Positions 1 through 7,367 of a stretch of 64,000 nucleotides of DNA are shown here, one piece after another. Each line of letters begins with the position of its first letter. Within the stretch, counting starts at the first letter, position 1. The notes under the pieces were generated by a model, which worked only from the letters and a program-made list of their open reading frames with translations, was not told the origin of the DNA and did not search any database. Made by a program: the position numbers and the translations under genes. Origin of the DNA: an uncultured Alsobacter sp. (GTDB lineage Bacteria; Pseudomonadota; Alphaproteobacteria; Rhizobiales; Beijerinckiaceae); assembly GCF_945952055.1 (NCBI RefSeq), contig NZ_CAMFHB010000007.1:1-64000 (forward strand). The letters run 5' to 3'.

Positions 1-597
1 GGCGAAGAGCGCCCGGCCCGTCGCGACCGCGACGCCCCGCGCGGACGCTCTGCCCGTGACGAGGCGGCCGACGAGCGCCCTGCCCGTCCGCCGCGCCGGC
101 ATCCCACCGAGCCCGTCAAGAGCGTCTGGCGCGCCGAGGCGGACGCGGAGGATCGCCCCAAGGTCGCGCACGTGCCCAGGCGCGGCGCCGATCCCAAGGC
201 GGCCCGCGCCGAGAGCGCCGAGCGCGAGCACGTCCGGGCCGGCAAGGTGACGGCCCGCAGCGGACGCTCCGTGCTCGTCGAGAAGGTGGCTCGCGATCCG
301 GCCGCGCAGGCCGTGCGCGAGGCCAAGCCCCGCCGCACCGAGCGCCCTGCCCGCTCCGCCTGGTCGGACGAGGATCGTCCGGCCCGCCCGGCGCGCGACG
401 GTGACGACCGCCCGCGGCGTCCGCGCTTCGACCGCGCCGAGGGTGACCGTCCGGCTCGTCCCCAGGGCGACCGGCCGGCCGGTGGCCGCAAGCCCGGTGG
501 TTTCGGCGGCAAGCCCGGCGGCTTCGGCGGCAAACCCGGCGGATTTGGCGGCAAGCCCGGCGGCCGTCCGCCGCGCGGTCCGCGCCGCGACGGCTGA
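1..597 (+). CDS. Pseudouridine synthase (RluB-type), 3' end only
   Basis: The window opens inside this gene; 198 residues in frame 1 and a TGA stop are present. What is visible is not the catalytic domain but a long basic, low-complexity tail rich in Arg, Ala, Pro and Asp, with repeated DRPAR-like units and a final run of KPGGFGG repeats. Tails of this sort follow the RluB/RsuA-type synthase domain in many Hyphomicrobiales, and rsmD is its usual downstream neighbour there, beginning 8 bp later here. The tail probably contacts rRNA. The enzyme name rests on context and tail composition only, because the catalytic part is outside the window; another RNA-binding protein is possible. Confidence 0.6.
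   Translation, partial: GEERPARRDRDAPRGRSARDEAADERPARPPRRHPTEPVKSVWRAEADAEDRPKVAHVPRRGADPKAARAESAEREHVRAGKVTARSGRSVLVEKVARDPAAQAVREAKPRRTERPARSAWSDEDRPARPARDGDDRPRRPRFDRAEGDRPARPQGDRPAGGRKPGGFGGKPGGFGGKPGGFGGKPGGRPPRGPRRDG
490..561 (+). repeat. In-frame 21-bp tandem repeat coding KPGGFGG
   Basis: Three full copies (490-510, 511-531, 532-552) and a partial fourth (553-561) of a 21-bp unit lie at the end of the pseudouridine synthase gene. They code for KPGGFGG. Copies differ mainly at third codon positions, so the peptide is held constant while the DNA drifts. The unit length keeps the frame, and copy number could vary between strains. Confidence 0.9.
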
Positions 598-605
598 GGC
601 CGCCC

Positions 606-1160
606 GTGCGGATCGTCGGGGGCCGGTTCAAGGGTCGCGCGCTCGCCGCGCCGAAGACCCATGCCGTGCGCCCGACCTCCGACCGGCTGCGCGAGACGCT
701 CTTCAACGTTCTCGCGCACGCCTACGACGATCCGGTGGCCGACGCCCGCGTGCTCGACCTCTTCGCCGGCACGGGGGCGCTCGGCTTCGAGGCGCTGTCG
801 CGCGGCGCGGCCTATGCCCTCTTCGTCGACGACTCGGCGGAGGGCCGCGGCCTGGTCCGCGCCAACATCGACACGTTGGGCGTCGCCGGCATCACCAAGG
901 TGTTCCGCCGCGACGCCACGCGGCTCGGGCCCGCGCACCCCAACCAGCCGTTCTCGCTGGTCTTCTGCGATCCGCCCTACGGCAAGGGCCTCGCGACGCC
1001 GGCCCTCGCAAGCGCACTCTCGGGCGGCTGGCTCACGCCCGGCGCGCTGTGCCTGGTCGAGGAAGCCGCGGAGGCGGAGGTGACGCTGCCGGAAGGCTTC
1101 CACCTGCTGGAAGAACGCGCCTACGGCGACACCAAAGTCCTCTTCGCGCAGGCGGGCTGA
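606..1160 (+). CDS. rsmD: 16S rRNA (guanine-966-N2)-methyltransferase RsmD
   Basis: A 184-residue protein with a GTG start, 8 bp after the preceding stop, so it is probably co-transcribed with the pseudouridine synthase. It transfers a methyl group from S-adenosylmethionine to G966 of 16S rRNA in the small subunit. The opening MRIVGGRFKGRAL, the SAM-binding glycine loop DLFAGTGALGFEA (about residues 55-67) and the catalytic FCDPPYG motif (about 119-125) are all as expected for the family, as is the length. Its neighbour also acts on rRNA, which suits a ribosome-maturation pair. Confidence 0.93.
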   Translation: MRIVGGRFKGRALAAPKTHAVRPTSDRLRETLFNVLAHAYDDPVADARVLDLFAGTGALGFEALSRGAAYALFVDDSAEGRGLVRANIDTLGVAGITKVFRRDATRLGPAHPNQPFSLVFCDPPYGKGLATPALASALSGGWLTPGALCLVEEAAEAEVTLPEGFHLLEERAYGDTKVLFAQAG

Positions 1161-1170
1161 GACCGACCGC

Positions 1171-1223
1171 CTAGAGCATCATTCCACCGAGTGGATGCCG
1201 GTTGGTGGAAAAAGATGATGCTC
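1171..1223. repeat. Palindromic intergenic repeat, unit 1
   Basis: The arm GAGCATCAT (1174-1182) pairs with ATGATGCTC (1215-1223), and inside it TTCCACC (1182-1188) can pair with GGTGGAA (1204-1210), leaving a small asymmetric bulge. The element starts with CTAGAGC, as does the next palindrome. Size, borders and position between convergent genes resemble the dispersed palindromes common in Hyphomicrobiales genomes. It may also help end rsmD transcription. Confidence 0.75.
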
Positions 1224-1233
1224 AATCAAGATC

Positions 1234-1280
1234 CTAGAGCGCAAACCGACCTGACGCAGTGAGGTCGGTTTGCGCTCTAG
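1234..1280. repeat. Perfect 19-bp-arm palindrome overlapping the mutL stop
   Basis: Arms of 19 nt (1234-1252 and 1262-1280) are exact reverse complements around a 9-nt centre (1253-1261). The right arm contains the mutL stop codon at 1277-1279, and both ends read CTAG. As RNA it would form a very stable hairpin on either strand, so it can serve as a two-way transcription end or 3' stabiliser for the convergent rsmD and mutL. It shares the CTAGAGC border with unit 1. Confidence 0.9.
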
Positions 1281-3160
1281 CGCCGCCCGAACAGCCGCTC
1301 CACGTCGGCGAGCTTCAGTTCGACATAGGTCGGACGGCCGTGGTTGCACTGACCGGACAGGGGCGTCGCTTCCATCTCGCGCAGCAGGGCATTCATCTCC
1401 TCGGGCCGCATGCGACGGCCCGCGCGCACCGAGTGGTGGCAGGCGAACGTCGCCAGCACGTGGTCGAGCCTGTCCTCCAGGGCCAGGGTGCCACCCCACT
1501 CCTCGAGGCTGGAGGCGAGGTCGCGCACCAGCGCCGACACGTCGGCCGCCGCCAGGGCGGAAGGCATTTCGGTGACGGCCACCGCGCCGGGGCCGAAGGA
1601 TTCCAGCACGAGCCCGAGTTCCGCGAGCAGGCCGGCCTTGTCCACGAGACGCTCCGCCTCGACCGGGTCGAGATCGATGACGGCGGGGATCAGCAGCATC
1701 TGCCGGGCGATGCCGCGCTGGGCCCGGTCCTTCTTGAGGCGCTCGTAGACGAGCCGCTCATGGGCGGCATGCTGGTCCACGATGACGAGGCCGTCGCGGG
1801 TCTGGGCGATGATGTAGGTCTCGTGGATCTGCGCCCGCGCCGCTCCCAGCGGGCGATCGAACAGATCCACCACGCCGTCGTCGGCCCGCGCGTCCGCGGA
1901 CGGCTCGGCGAGCGCCGCGAAGGCCGCCTGTGCCGCCTCGGCGAATCCCGAGGGTCCCGTTTCGCTCCGCCAGTCGGTTTCGCTCCGCCATGACGGACCG
2001 GGCGAGGACGACGGCGCCGCCGGCGACGCGCGCCAGTTCCAGTCGGCGACACGGGGCGCGTCGCGCCGGTCGAAGGACTGCAGGCTCGCGCCCGAATGCG
2101 GCACGATGGCGGGGCGCAGGGCATCGAGCGTGCGGGCCGAGACCGTGTTGGCGGCCCGGTGCCCCGCGCCGGCGAGCGCCTCCTTCAAGGCTCCGACGAG
2201 GAGCCCGCGAACCAGCCCGGGATCGCGGAACCGCACCTCGCTCTTTCCGGGATGCACGTTGACGTCGACGGACCGCGACGGGCACTCCACGAACAGGGCC
2301 ACGGCGGGATGGCGGCCGGCCGGCACCACGTCGGCATAGGCGGCTTTCACCGCGCCCATGAGCAGCTTGTCGCGCACGGGCCGTCCGTTGACGAAGAGGT
2401 GGACGCCTCCCGCCGTCGGCCTGTGAAACGTCGGCAGGCCGGCGAGCCCGCCCACCACGATCTCTTCGCGGGTGGCGTCGATGGGGACGCTGTTGGCGAC
2501 GAAGTCGGTGCCGAGAACCTGGCCGAGACGACGGGCCAGCGCGTCCGGCCCCTCGCCCTGGACGGCGGGATAGTCGAGCGCCGGCGTTCCCTCGCCGGCC
2601 AGCGCGAAGCGCACGCCGGGATGGGCCATCGCCAGCCGGCGCACCACGTCGGCCACGGCCTGGGCCTCGGCGCGGTCCGTCTTGAGGAACTTGAGGCGTG
2701 CCGGAGTGGCGAAGAAGAGATCGGCGACCTCGACGCGCGTCCCGCGGTCGAGCGCGGCCGGACGAACGGGGTGCTTGAGGCCGGCATCCACCAGGATCGA
2801 GGAGGCCTGCGTCGCACCGGCCGGCCGGGTCGAGATGGTGAGGCGGGCCACGGCGCCGATGGACGGGAGCGCTTCGCCACGAAACCCGAGGGTCTGGATG
2901 GCGAACAGGTCGCCGTCCGGGAGCTTGGAGGTCGCGTGGCGCTCGACGGCGAGTTCCAGGTCCTCCGGTCCCATGCCGCAGCCATCGTCGACCACGCGGA
3001 TGAGGCGGCGCCCCCCGGCCTCGATCACCACCTCCACGCGGCGCGCGCCGGCGTCGAGCGCGTTCTCGACCAGTTCCTTGACGGCGGCTGCGGGACGCTC
3101 GACGACCTCGCCGGCGGCGATGCGGTCGACGAGCACGGGATCGAGGCGGCGGACCGGCAT
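1277..3160 (-). CDS. mutL: DNA mismatch repair protein MutL
   Basis: A 627-residue protein. The ATG at 3160 was chosen because GGAG lies 6 nt upstream and MPVRRLDP is a typical start; a 10-residue-longer frame is open. MutL links MutS mismatch recognition to strand incision. The GHKL ATPase motifs are clear: KELVENALDAGA, DDGCGM, ATSKL and GFRGEAL, all within the first 100 residues. Residues about 330-420 form a Pro/Ser-rich linker. The C-terminal part carries DQHAAHERLVYE, the metal-binding endonuclease signature of MutL in bacteria lacking MutH, plus ACHHSVRAG and GRPTYVEL. It should therefore nick DNA itself. It is convergent with rsmD. Confidence 0.97.
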   Translation of the reverse strand: MPVRRLDPVLVDRIAAGEVVERPAAAVKELVENALDAGARRVEVVIEAGGRRLIRVVDDGCGMGPEDLELAVERHATSKLPDGDLFAIQTLGFRGEALPSIGAVARLTISTRPAGATQASSILVDAGLKHPVRPAALDRGTRVEVADLFFATPARLKFLKTDRAEAQAVADVVRRLAMAHPGVRFALAGEGTPALDYPAVQGEGPDALARRLGQVLGTDFVANSVPIDATREEIVVGGLAGLPTFHRPTAGGVHLFVNGRPVRDKLLMGAVKAAYADVVPAGRHPAVALFVECPSRSVDVNVHPGKSEVRFRDPGLVRGLLVGALKEALAGAGHRAANTVSARTLDALRPAIVPHSGASLQSFDRRDAPRVADWNWRASPAAPSSSPGPSWRSETDWRSETGPSGFAEAAQAAFAALAEPSADARADDGVVDLFDRPLGAARAQIHETYIIAQTRDGLVIVDQHAAHERLVYERLKKDRAQRGIARQMLLIPAVIDLDPVEAERLVDKAGLLAELGLVLESFGPGAVAVTEMPSALAAADVSALVRDLASSLEEWGGTLALEDRLDHVLATFACHHSVRAGRRMRPEEMNALLREMEATPLSGQCNHGRPTYVELKLADVERLFGRR

Positions 3161-3250
3161 CGGCGGCTCCGGAGGCGAATCGGGCCCCATTCTACCCCGG
3201 CCGGGCGACCTGGCGCCGCTCCGGTTGAAGGCATCAATTCGGGTGCGAGA

Positions 3251-4531
3251 TCACAACCCGACTGGCTTGCCGGCCACCGCCACGAGCAGCTTGCCGTCGC
3301 CATAGAGCCGGCGCGCCGTCCGCGCCACGTCCTCGCCGGTGACGGCCGCCACCAGCCCGTTGCGCCGGTCCATGTAGTCGATGCCCAGATCGTCGTTCTG
3401 GATGCGGACGAGCTGGCCGGCGATCTTCGTCGAGGTGTCGAAGTTCAGCGCATAGGACCCGATGAGATACTTGCGCGCCTTGTCGAGTTCGTCCGCCGTC
3501 GGTCCTTCCGCGACGAGAGAGGCGATCTGCTCCTGGATGATCGAGATGGACTCGGCCGCACGCTCGTTCTTGGTCGAGGTGCCACCCATGTGGAGCGCGC
3601 CGTGGTCGAACGGGGCGAGCTGCGACCAGACCGAGTAGGCCAGCCCGCGCTTCTCGCGAACCTCGCGGAAGAGGCGCGAGGAGAACACCCCGCCGCCCAG
3701 GATGTGGTTCACGACGACGGCCGCAATCCAGTCCGGGTCGTTGCGCATCAGGCCGCGGGCCCCGAAGCGGATCGAGGACTGGGGCACGTCCAGGGTGACG
3801 ACCTTGGACGTCCCGACGCCCTGCGGGTCGGCCTGCGGCACCGGCACCAGGGACGCCTGCGCCGGCAGCGGCCCGAACACCCGGTCGAGTTCGCCCGCCA
3901 GCGTCTGCGCATCGATGGCGCCGACCACCGCGATCTTCAACGTGCTGCGGGCCAGGACCCGGCGGTGATAGTCGACGAGATCGTCCCGGGTGATCGCCGG
4001 CAGGCTCTCCAGCCTACCGTTCACCGTCCGCCCGTAGGGATGGTCGGGAAAGGCCGTCGCGAAGAAGGTGCGGCTCGCCAGCGAGTCCGGGTCGTTCGCC
4101 TCGTGCCGGATGCCGGCCTCGATCTGGGCCCGCACGCGCTCGAGCGGCTCCTCGTCGAAGCGCGGCTCGGTCAGCGCCAGCCGCAACATGTCGAACGCCT
4201 CGGCCCGGTGCCGCACCAGCGTGCGCAGATGGCCGCCGAAGCCGTCCCGGTCGGCGTTGAACCGCAGTTCGATGGCGAACTCGTCGAGCCGCTCATGGAA
4301 AGCCGACGACTCATAGGGACCCGCGCCCTCGTCGAGCACACCCGACAGGAAGTAGCCGAGGCCGGACTTGCCGGCAGGGTCCTGGGACGCGCCGCCGCGG
4401 ATGGAGAACTCCAGCGCGACGAGAGGCACCGTGTAGTCTTCCACGAGCCAGGCCTCGATCCCTCCTGGGGAGACGACGCGCTGGATCCTGGAGGCGGAAC
4501 TCTTCTCGATGCGGGTAACGGGGGCGTTCAT
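3251..4531 (-). CDS. M16 family peptidase-like protein, non-catalytic subunit
   Basis: A 426-residue protein starting MNAPVTRIEK, 56 bp downstream of a second M16 gene. Both M16 half-domains are recognisable (GLRAFEF-type fold near the N-terminus, GVFSSRLFREVREKRGLAYSV in two parts around residue 285). The zinc-binding HxxEH of active pitrilysins is replaced by YFLSGVLDEG, so metal ligands are missing. This matches the bacterial habit of pairing an active and an inactive M16 protein that form a heterodimer, as in mitochondrial processing peptidase. It has no obvious signal peptide in the chosen frame. It is the last gene of the leftward lspA run. Confidence 0.88.
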   Translation of the reverse strand: MNAPVTRIEKSSASRIQRVVSPGGIEAWLVEDYTVPLVALEFSIRGGASQDPAGKSGLGYFLSGVLDEGAGPYESSAFHERLDEFAIELRFNADRDGFGGHLRTLVRHRAEAFDMLRLALTEPRFDEEPLERVRAQIEAGIRHEANDPDSLASRTFFATAFPDHPYGRTVNGRLESLPAITRDDLVDYHRRVLARSTLKIAVVGAIDAQTLAGELDRVFGPLPAQASLVPVPQADPQGVGTSKVVTLDVPQSSIRFGARGLMRNDPDWIAAVVVNHILGGGVFSSRLFREVREKRGLAYSVWSQLAPFDHGALHMGGTSTKNERAAESISIIQEQIASLVAEGPTADELDKARKYLIGSYALNFDTSTKIAGQLVRIQNDDLGIDYMDRRNGLVAAVTGEDVARTARRLYGDGKLLVAVAGKPVGL

Positions 4532-4587
4532 GGCGGACTCGGTCGGTGCAGGACGGGAGGGCGTTCGTGGGCGGGCCGGGAGCCCGG

Positions 4588-5883
4588 TCAGGCAGCCTCG
4601 TCCTTGAGGAGATAGCCGGTGACGGCGCGGCGCCCGTCGAGCCAGCGCTGGGCGGCCTTCCGGACGTCCTCGCCGGTCACGGCGTCGATGTCGCGGGGCC
4701 ACGCGGCAACGCTTTCGACGGTGCCGCCGGTGGCCAGCGTCGAACCGTAGATGCGGGCCAGCGATGCCTGGCTGTCCTGGGCGTAGACCGTGTCGGCGAT
4801 GAGACGGGTCTTGGCGCGCGCGAGTTCGCGCTCGTCCACGCCGCCCGAGACGATCTCCGCGATGCAGGCATCGAGGTCGCCGTCGAGCGACTGCAGGGTC
4901 ACGCCCGGGCGCGGCACGGCATAGAGGAGCAGGCGCGAGCGATCCAGCGCCGAACTCTGGTACCAGCCGCCGGCGGCCACCGCGACCTTCTGTTCCACCA
5001 CGAGGCGCCGGTGGAGGCGTCCGGTGGAATGGGCGGCCAGGATCTGGACCAGCACCTCGAGGGCTTCGGCCTCACCCGGAGCGCCCGTCGTGTAGGACGG
5101 CACGAGATAGGCCTTCTGCAGCGAGGGCTGCTCGACCTTGGGGTCGGCCAGCGTCACGAGGCGGGCGGCGCGGGGATCGGGCTCCTGCGGCCGACGGCGC
5201 ACAGGGGGCTCGCCACGGCGCGGGATCTGGCCATAGGTGCCCTCGGCGGCCTTGCGCACCTCGTCGGGCGTGACGTCGCCGGCCAAGACGAGAATGGCGT
5301 TCTCGGGCGTGTAGAAGCGCCGGTAGTAGGCCAGCGCGTCCTCGCGGTTCAGGCCCTCGATCTCGTGCATCCAGCCGATGATCGGCTTGCCGTAGGGGTG
5401 GTGCGTGAACAGCGTCGCCGCCACCGACTCGCCCAGCTGAGCGCCGGGATCGGTGTCGGTGCGCATGCGCCGTTCCTCGATCACGACGTCGCGCTCGGGA
5501 TCGACGATGTCGTCGGTCAGCACGAGCCCCTGCATCCGGTCGGCCTCGAAGCCCATGACCGTGGCCAGGTGGTCGCGCGCCACGCGCTGGAAGTAGGCCG
5601 TGTAGTCGGTCGAGGTGAAGGCGTTCTCCTGGCCGCCCAGCTCGGCGACCACGTTGGAGAATTCGCCCTGCGGATGCTTCTCCGTGCCCTTGAACATGAG
5701 GTGTTCGAGGAAGTGGGCGATGCCCGACTTGCCGATTGGATCGTCAGCCGACCCGTTGCGGTACCAGATCATGTGGGTGACGACCGGCGTCCGATGATCG
5801 GGGATCACCACGACCTGCAGGCCATTGTCGAGCGTGAAGTCCGCGACGGTGGGCCCGGTGTCGGCGGTCGTCGTGGCTGTCAT
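4588..5883 (-). CDS. M16 family zinc peptidase, catalytic subunit
   Basis: A 431-residue metallopeptidase. The inverted zinc motif HFLEH is at residues 57-61, followed about 75 residues on by the expected glutamate-containing region ELGGQENAFTST. The C-terminal M16 domain is also present. It should cleave peptides or small proteins in complex with the non-catalytic partner encoded next. The ATG at 5883 follows AGGAG by 11 nt; a GTG four codons earlier is the alternative. A 159-bp gap separates it from the preceding gene, and a -10-like TATATG is at 5963-5958, so it may have its own promoter. Confidence 0.93.
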   Translation of the reverse strand: MTATTTADTGPTVADFTLDNGLQVVVIPDHRTPVVTHMIWYRNGSADDPIGKSGIAHFLEHLMFKGTEKHPQGEFSNVVAELGGQENAFTSTDYTAYFQRVARDHLATVMGFEADRMQGLVLTDDIVDPERDVVIEERRMRTDTDPGAQLGESVAATLFTHHPYGKPIIGWMHEIEGLNREDALAYYRRFYTPENAILVLAGDVTPDEVRKAAEGTYGQIPRRGEPPVRRRPQEPDPRAARLVTLADPKVEQPSLQKAYLVPSYTTGAPGEAEALEVLVQILAAHSTGRLHRRLVVEQKVAVAAGGWYQSSALDRSRLLLYAVPRPGVTLQSLDGDLDACIAEIVSGGVDERELARAKTRLIADTVYAQDSQASLARIYGSTLATGGTVESVAAWPRDIDAVTGEDVRKAAQRWLDGRRAVTGYLLKDEAA

Positions 5884-5957
5884 GGCGGCGGGCACTCCTG
5901 CGGGCGTGTTGAAACGGACGATGCGCGCCGGCGCGAAGGACGTCGGACGCCTTCCCT

Positions 5958-5995
5958 CATATAGAATGGGGGCCCGTCCAACGACAGACCCCCAT
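5958..5995 (-). promoter_or_regulatory. Possible promoter and hairpin ahead of the M16 pair
   Basis: In the gap before the M16 genes, ATGGGGG (5966-5972) pairs with CCCCCAT (5989-5995). Just downstream on the minus strand is TATATG (5963-5958), a good -10 candidate with only a weak -35. The hairpin could end transcription from the upstream gene. Both roles are inference. Confidence 0.3.
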
Positions 5996-6042
5996 GTCCT
6001 AAACTCTTCTTCAGGTCCGCCGGACCCGCAGTCGCGAAAGCC

Positions 6043-6723
6043 TCACTCGTCGTCAGGCGACTTGGGCTTCGGACGATAGGTGTTCAGCGGGTCCTTTTCC
6101 TCGCGGTCGCTCAGGCGCGGCGCGACCAGGGTCTTGCCGGCGTTCAGAGGCGCCTTGTTGGACGGAACACGCATGCCCGTGGGCGGATCGGTCAGGTAGC
6201 GGCGCGGAGGCTCCTGGCCGGCGACGAGCAGGTTCTGCTCCTGGGCCTTGGGCGCCATCGCCTTCAGCTTGTCGGGGGCGACCCAGCCGCTCTCCGCGAG
6301 GCTTCCCTCGACGACGAAGGGCGCGGGCTCGCTCGGCGTGGTCTTGCCATAGGTCCGGCCGCCCGGGATGTCGCTCGGCCGCCGCAGCTCGCCATCGAGG
6401 TACTTGCGGTCGGCACGCTCGCCGACCGGCGTCTTGCGGTACTTCTCCTCAGCGGCGCGGCGGGCGACGTCGGGATCGTTCGGCCACGCGGCGTTGCGCG
6501 CGGAGGCCGGAGCCTCAGGCGTCCGGAGCTTCATCTGCGGCGGCACGACCAGCGGTGCACGCTCGCGATACTCGATGTCGGGCTGCTCGTCCGACTTCAG
6601 CCCGAGGAGGCCGAGCATGCTGTCGAGCACGCCCGTCTGGGCCTGGGCCGGAGCGCCCGCGAGGAGAAACGCGCCGCACGCCAGGGCGGCAAGGCGGGCG
6701 CACATGCGCAGCTTGAGCACCAT
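6043..6723 (-). CDS. DUF3035-like exported protein downstream of lspA
   Basis: 226 residues from the ATG at 6723, preceded by AGGGAA at a workable distance. Upstream in-frame starts at 6750 and 6771 are possible; the latter would overlap the lspA stop. The N-terminus is a signal peptide (basic start, hydrophobic LAALACGAFLLAGAPAQA, likely cleavage after AQA). The mature part has a segment IEYRERAPLVVPP near residue 52, which resembles the RAPLvvPP signature of DUF3035 proteins; that family includes BamF of alphaproteobacteria and is often next to lspA. The rest is Pro/Lys/Glu-rich with little predicted fold. An envelope role is likely, but the BamF identity is only suggested. Confidence 0.65.
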   Translation of the reverse strand: MVLKLRMCARLAALACGAFLLAGAPAQAQTGVLDSMLGLLGLKSDEQPDIEYRERAPLVVPPQMKLRTPEAPASARNAAWPNDPDVARRAAEEKYRKTPVGERADRKYLDGELRRPSDIPGGRTYGKTTPSEPAPFVVEGSLAESGWVAPDKLKAMAPKAQEQNLLVAGQEPPRRYLTDPPTGMRVPSNKAPLNAGKTLVAPRLSDREEKDPLNTYRPKPKSPDDE

Positions 6724-6770
6724 GGATGGCTTTCCCTGCTGTTGTGTCATCGAACTCTCGTGCCGCCTCA

Positions 6771-7304
6771 TCACGGCTGATTTGAGGCGCCTTCGGACGT
6801 CCCGCCCTCGTTCGCCATGCGCGACGCGTGGCCGCGGCGTCCCTCGAGCACCAGCGAGTCATACAGAAGCAGGCCCACGCCTGCAACGATGGCCGAGTCC
6901 GCTAGGTTGAACACGTATGGAAATACAGGGATCCAGTAAAGAAGAACGAAATCGACGACCGCCCCGTAGACGAAGCGATCGACAGCATTGCCCAGCGCGC
7001 CGCCGATCAGCAGACCGAGGCCGAGCGCCAGGACCCACCCGGAGCTTCGCATGAGCCAGATGCCGAGCCCGACGGCCGCGGCGACGGACAGGACCACCAG
7101 GCCATAGCGGCCCCAATCCTCGTGCTGCTGAAACAGGCCGTAGGAAATCCCCCGATTCCAGACCATCACCAGGTCGAAGAGCCAGCCGACCCGGATGGGA
7201 GGGCTCTCCGGCAGGCGCAGGCCGTAGAGGATCCAGGCCTTCAGGGCCTGATCCAGGACGAAGGTCAGGGCGGCAAGGGAAAAGCCGAGCAGGCGGGGGG
7301 TCAT
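6771..7304 (-). CDS. lspA: Lipoprotein signal peptidase LspA
   Basis: A 177-residue inner-membrane aspartyl protease that removes signal peptides from diacylglyceryl-modified prolipoproteins. Four membrane segments can be traced. The catalytic aspartates sit in GNAVDRFVYGAVVDF and FNLADSAI, as in the family. The start MTPRLLGFSL at 7304 was chosen because the membrane segment begins at once after it; a start 12 codons upstream is also open. It lies 63 bp after ileS, the classic ileS-lspA order, and its stop overlaps a possible start of the next gene, so translation may be coupled. Confidence 0.95.
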   Translation of the reverse strand: MTPRLLGFSLAALTFVLDQALKAWILYGLRLPESPPIRVGWLFDLVMVWNRGISYGLFQQHEDWGRYGLVVLSVAAAVGLGIWLMRSSGWVLALGLGLLIGGALGNAVDRFVYGAVVDFVLLYWIPVFPYVFNLADSAIVAGVGLLLYDSLVLEGRRGHASRMANEGGTSEGASNQP

Positions 7305-7367
7305 GCCCCGACAGGTAGGACCTCGCCGGCGCGATGGCAACCGGCGAGGTGAAGGTCGGCGGGCCGT

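Noticed and set aside
490..561. Short regular repeats as a CRISPR array
   Set aside because: The repeats are contiguous, 21 bp, in frame and coding, without unique spacers or cas genes nearby.
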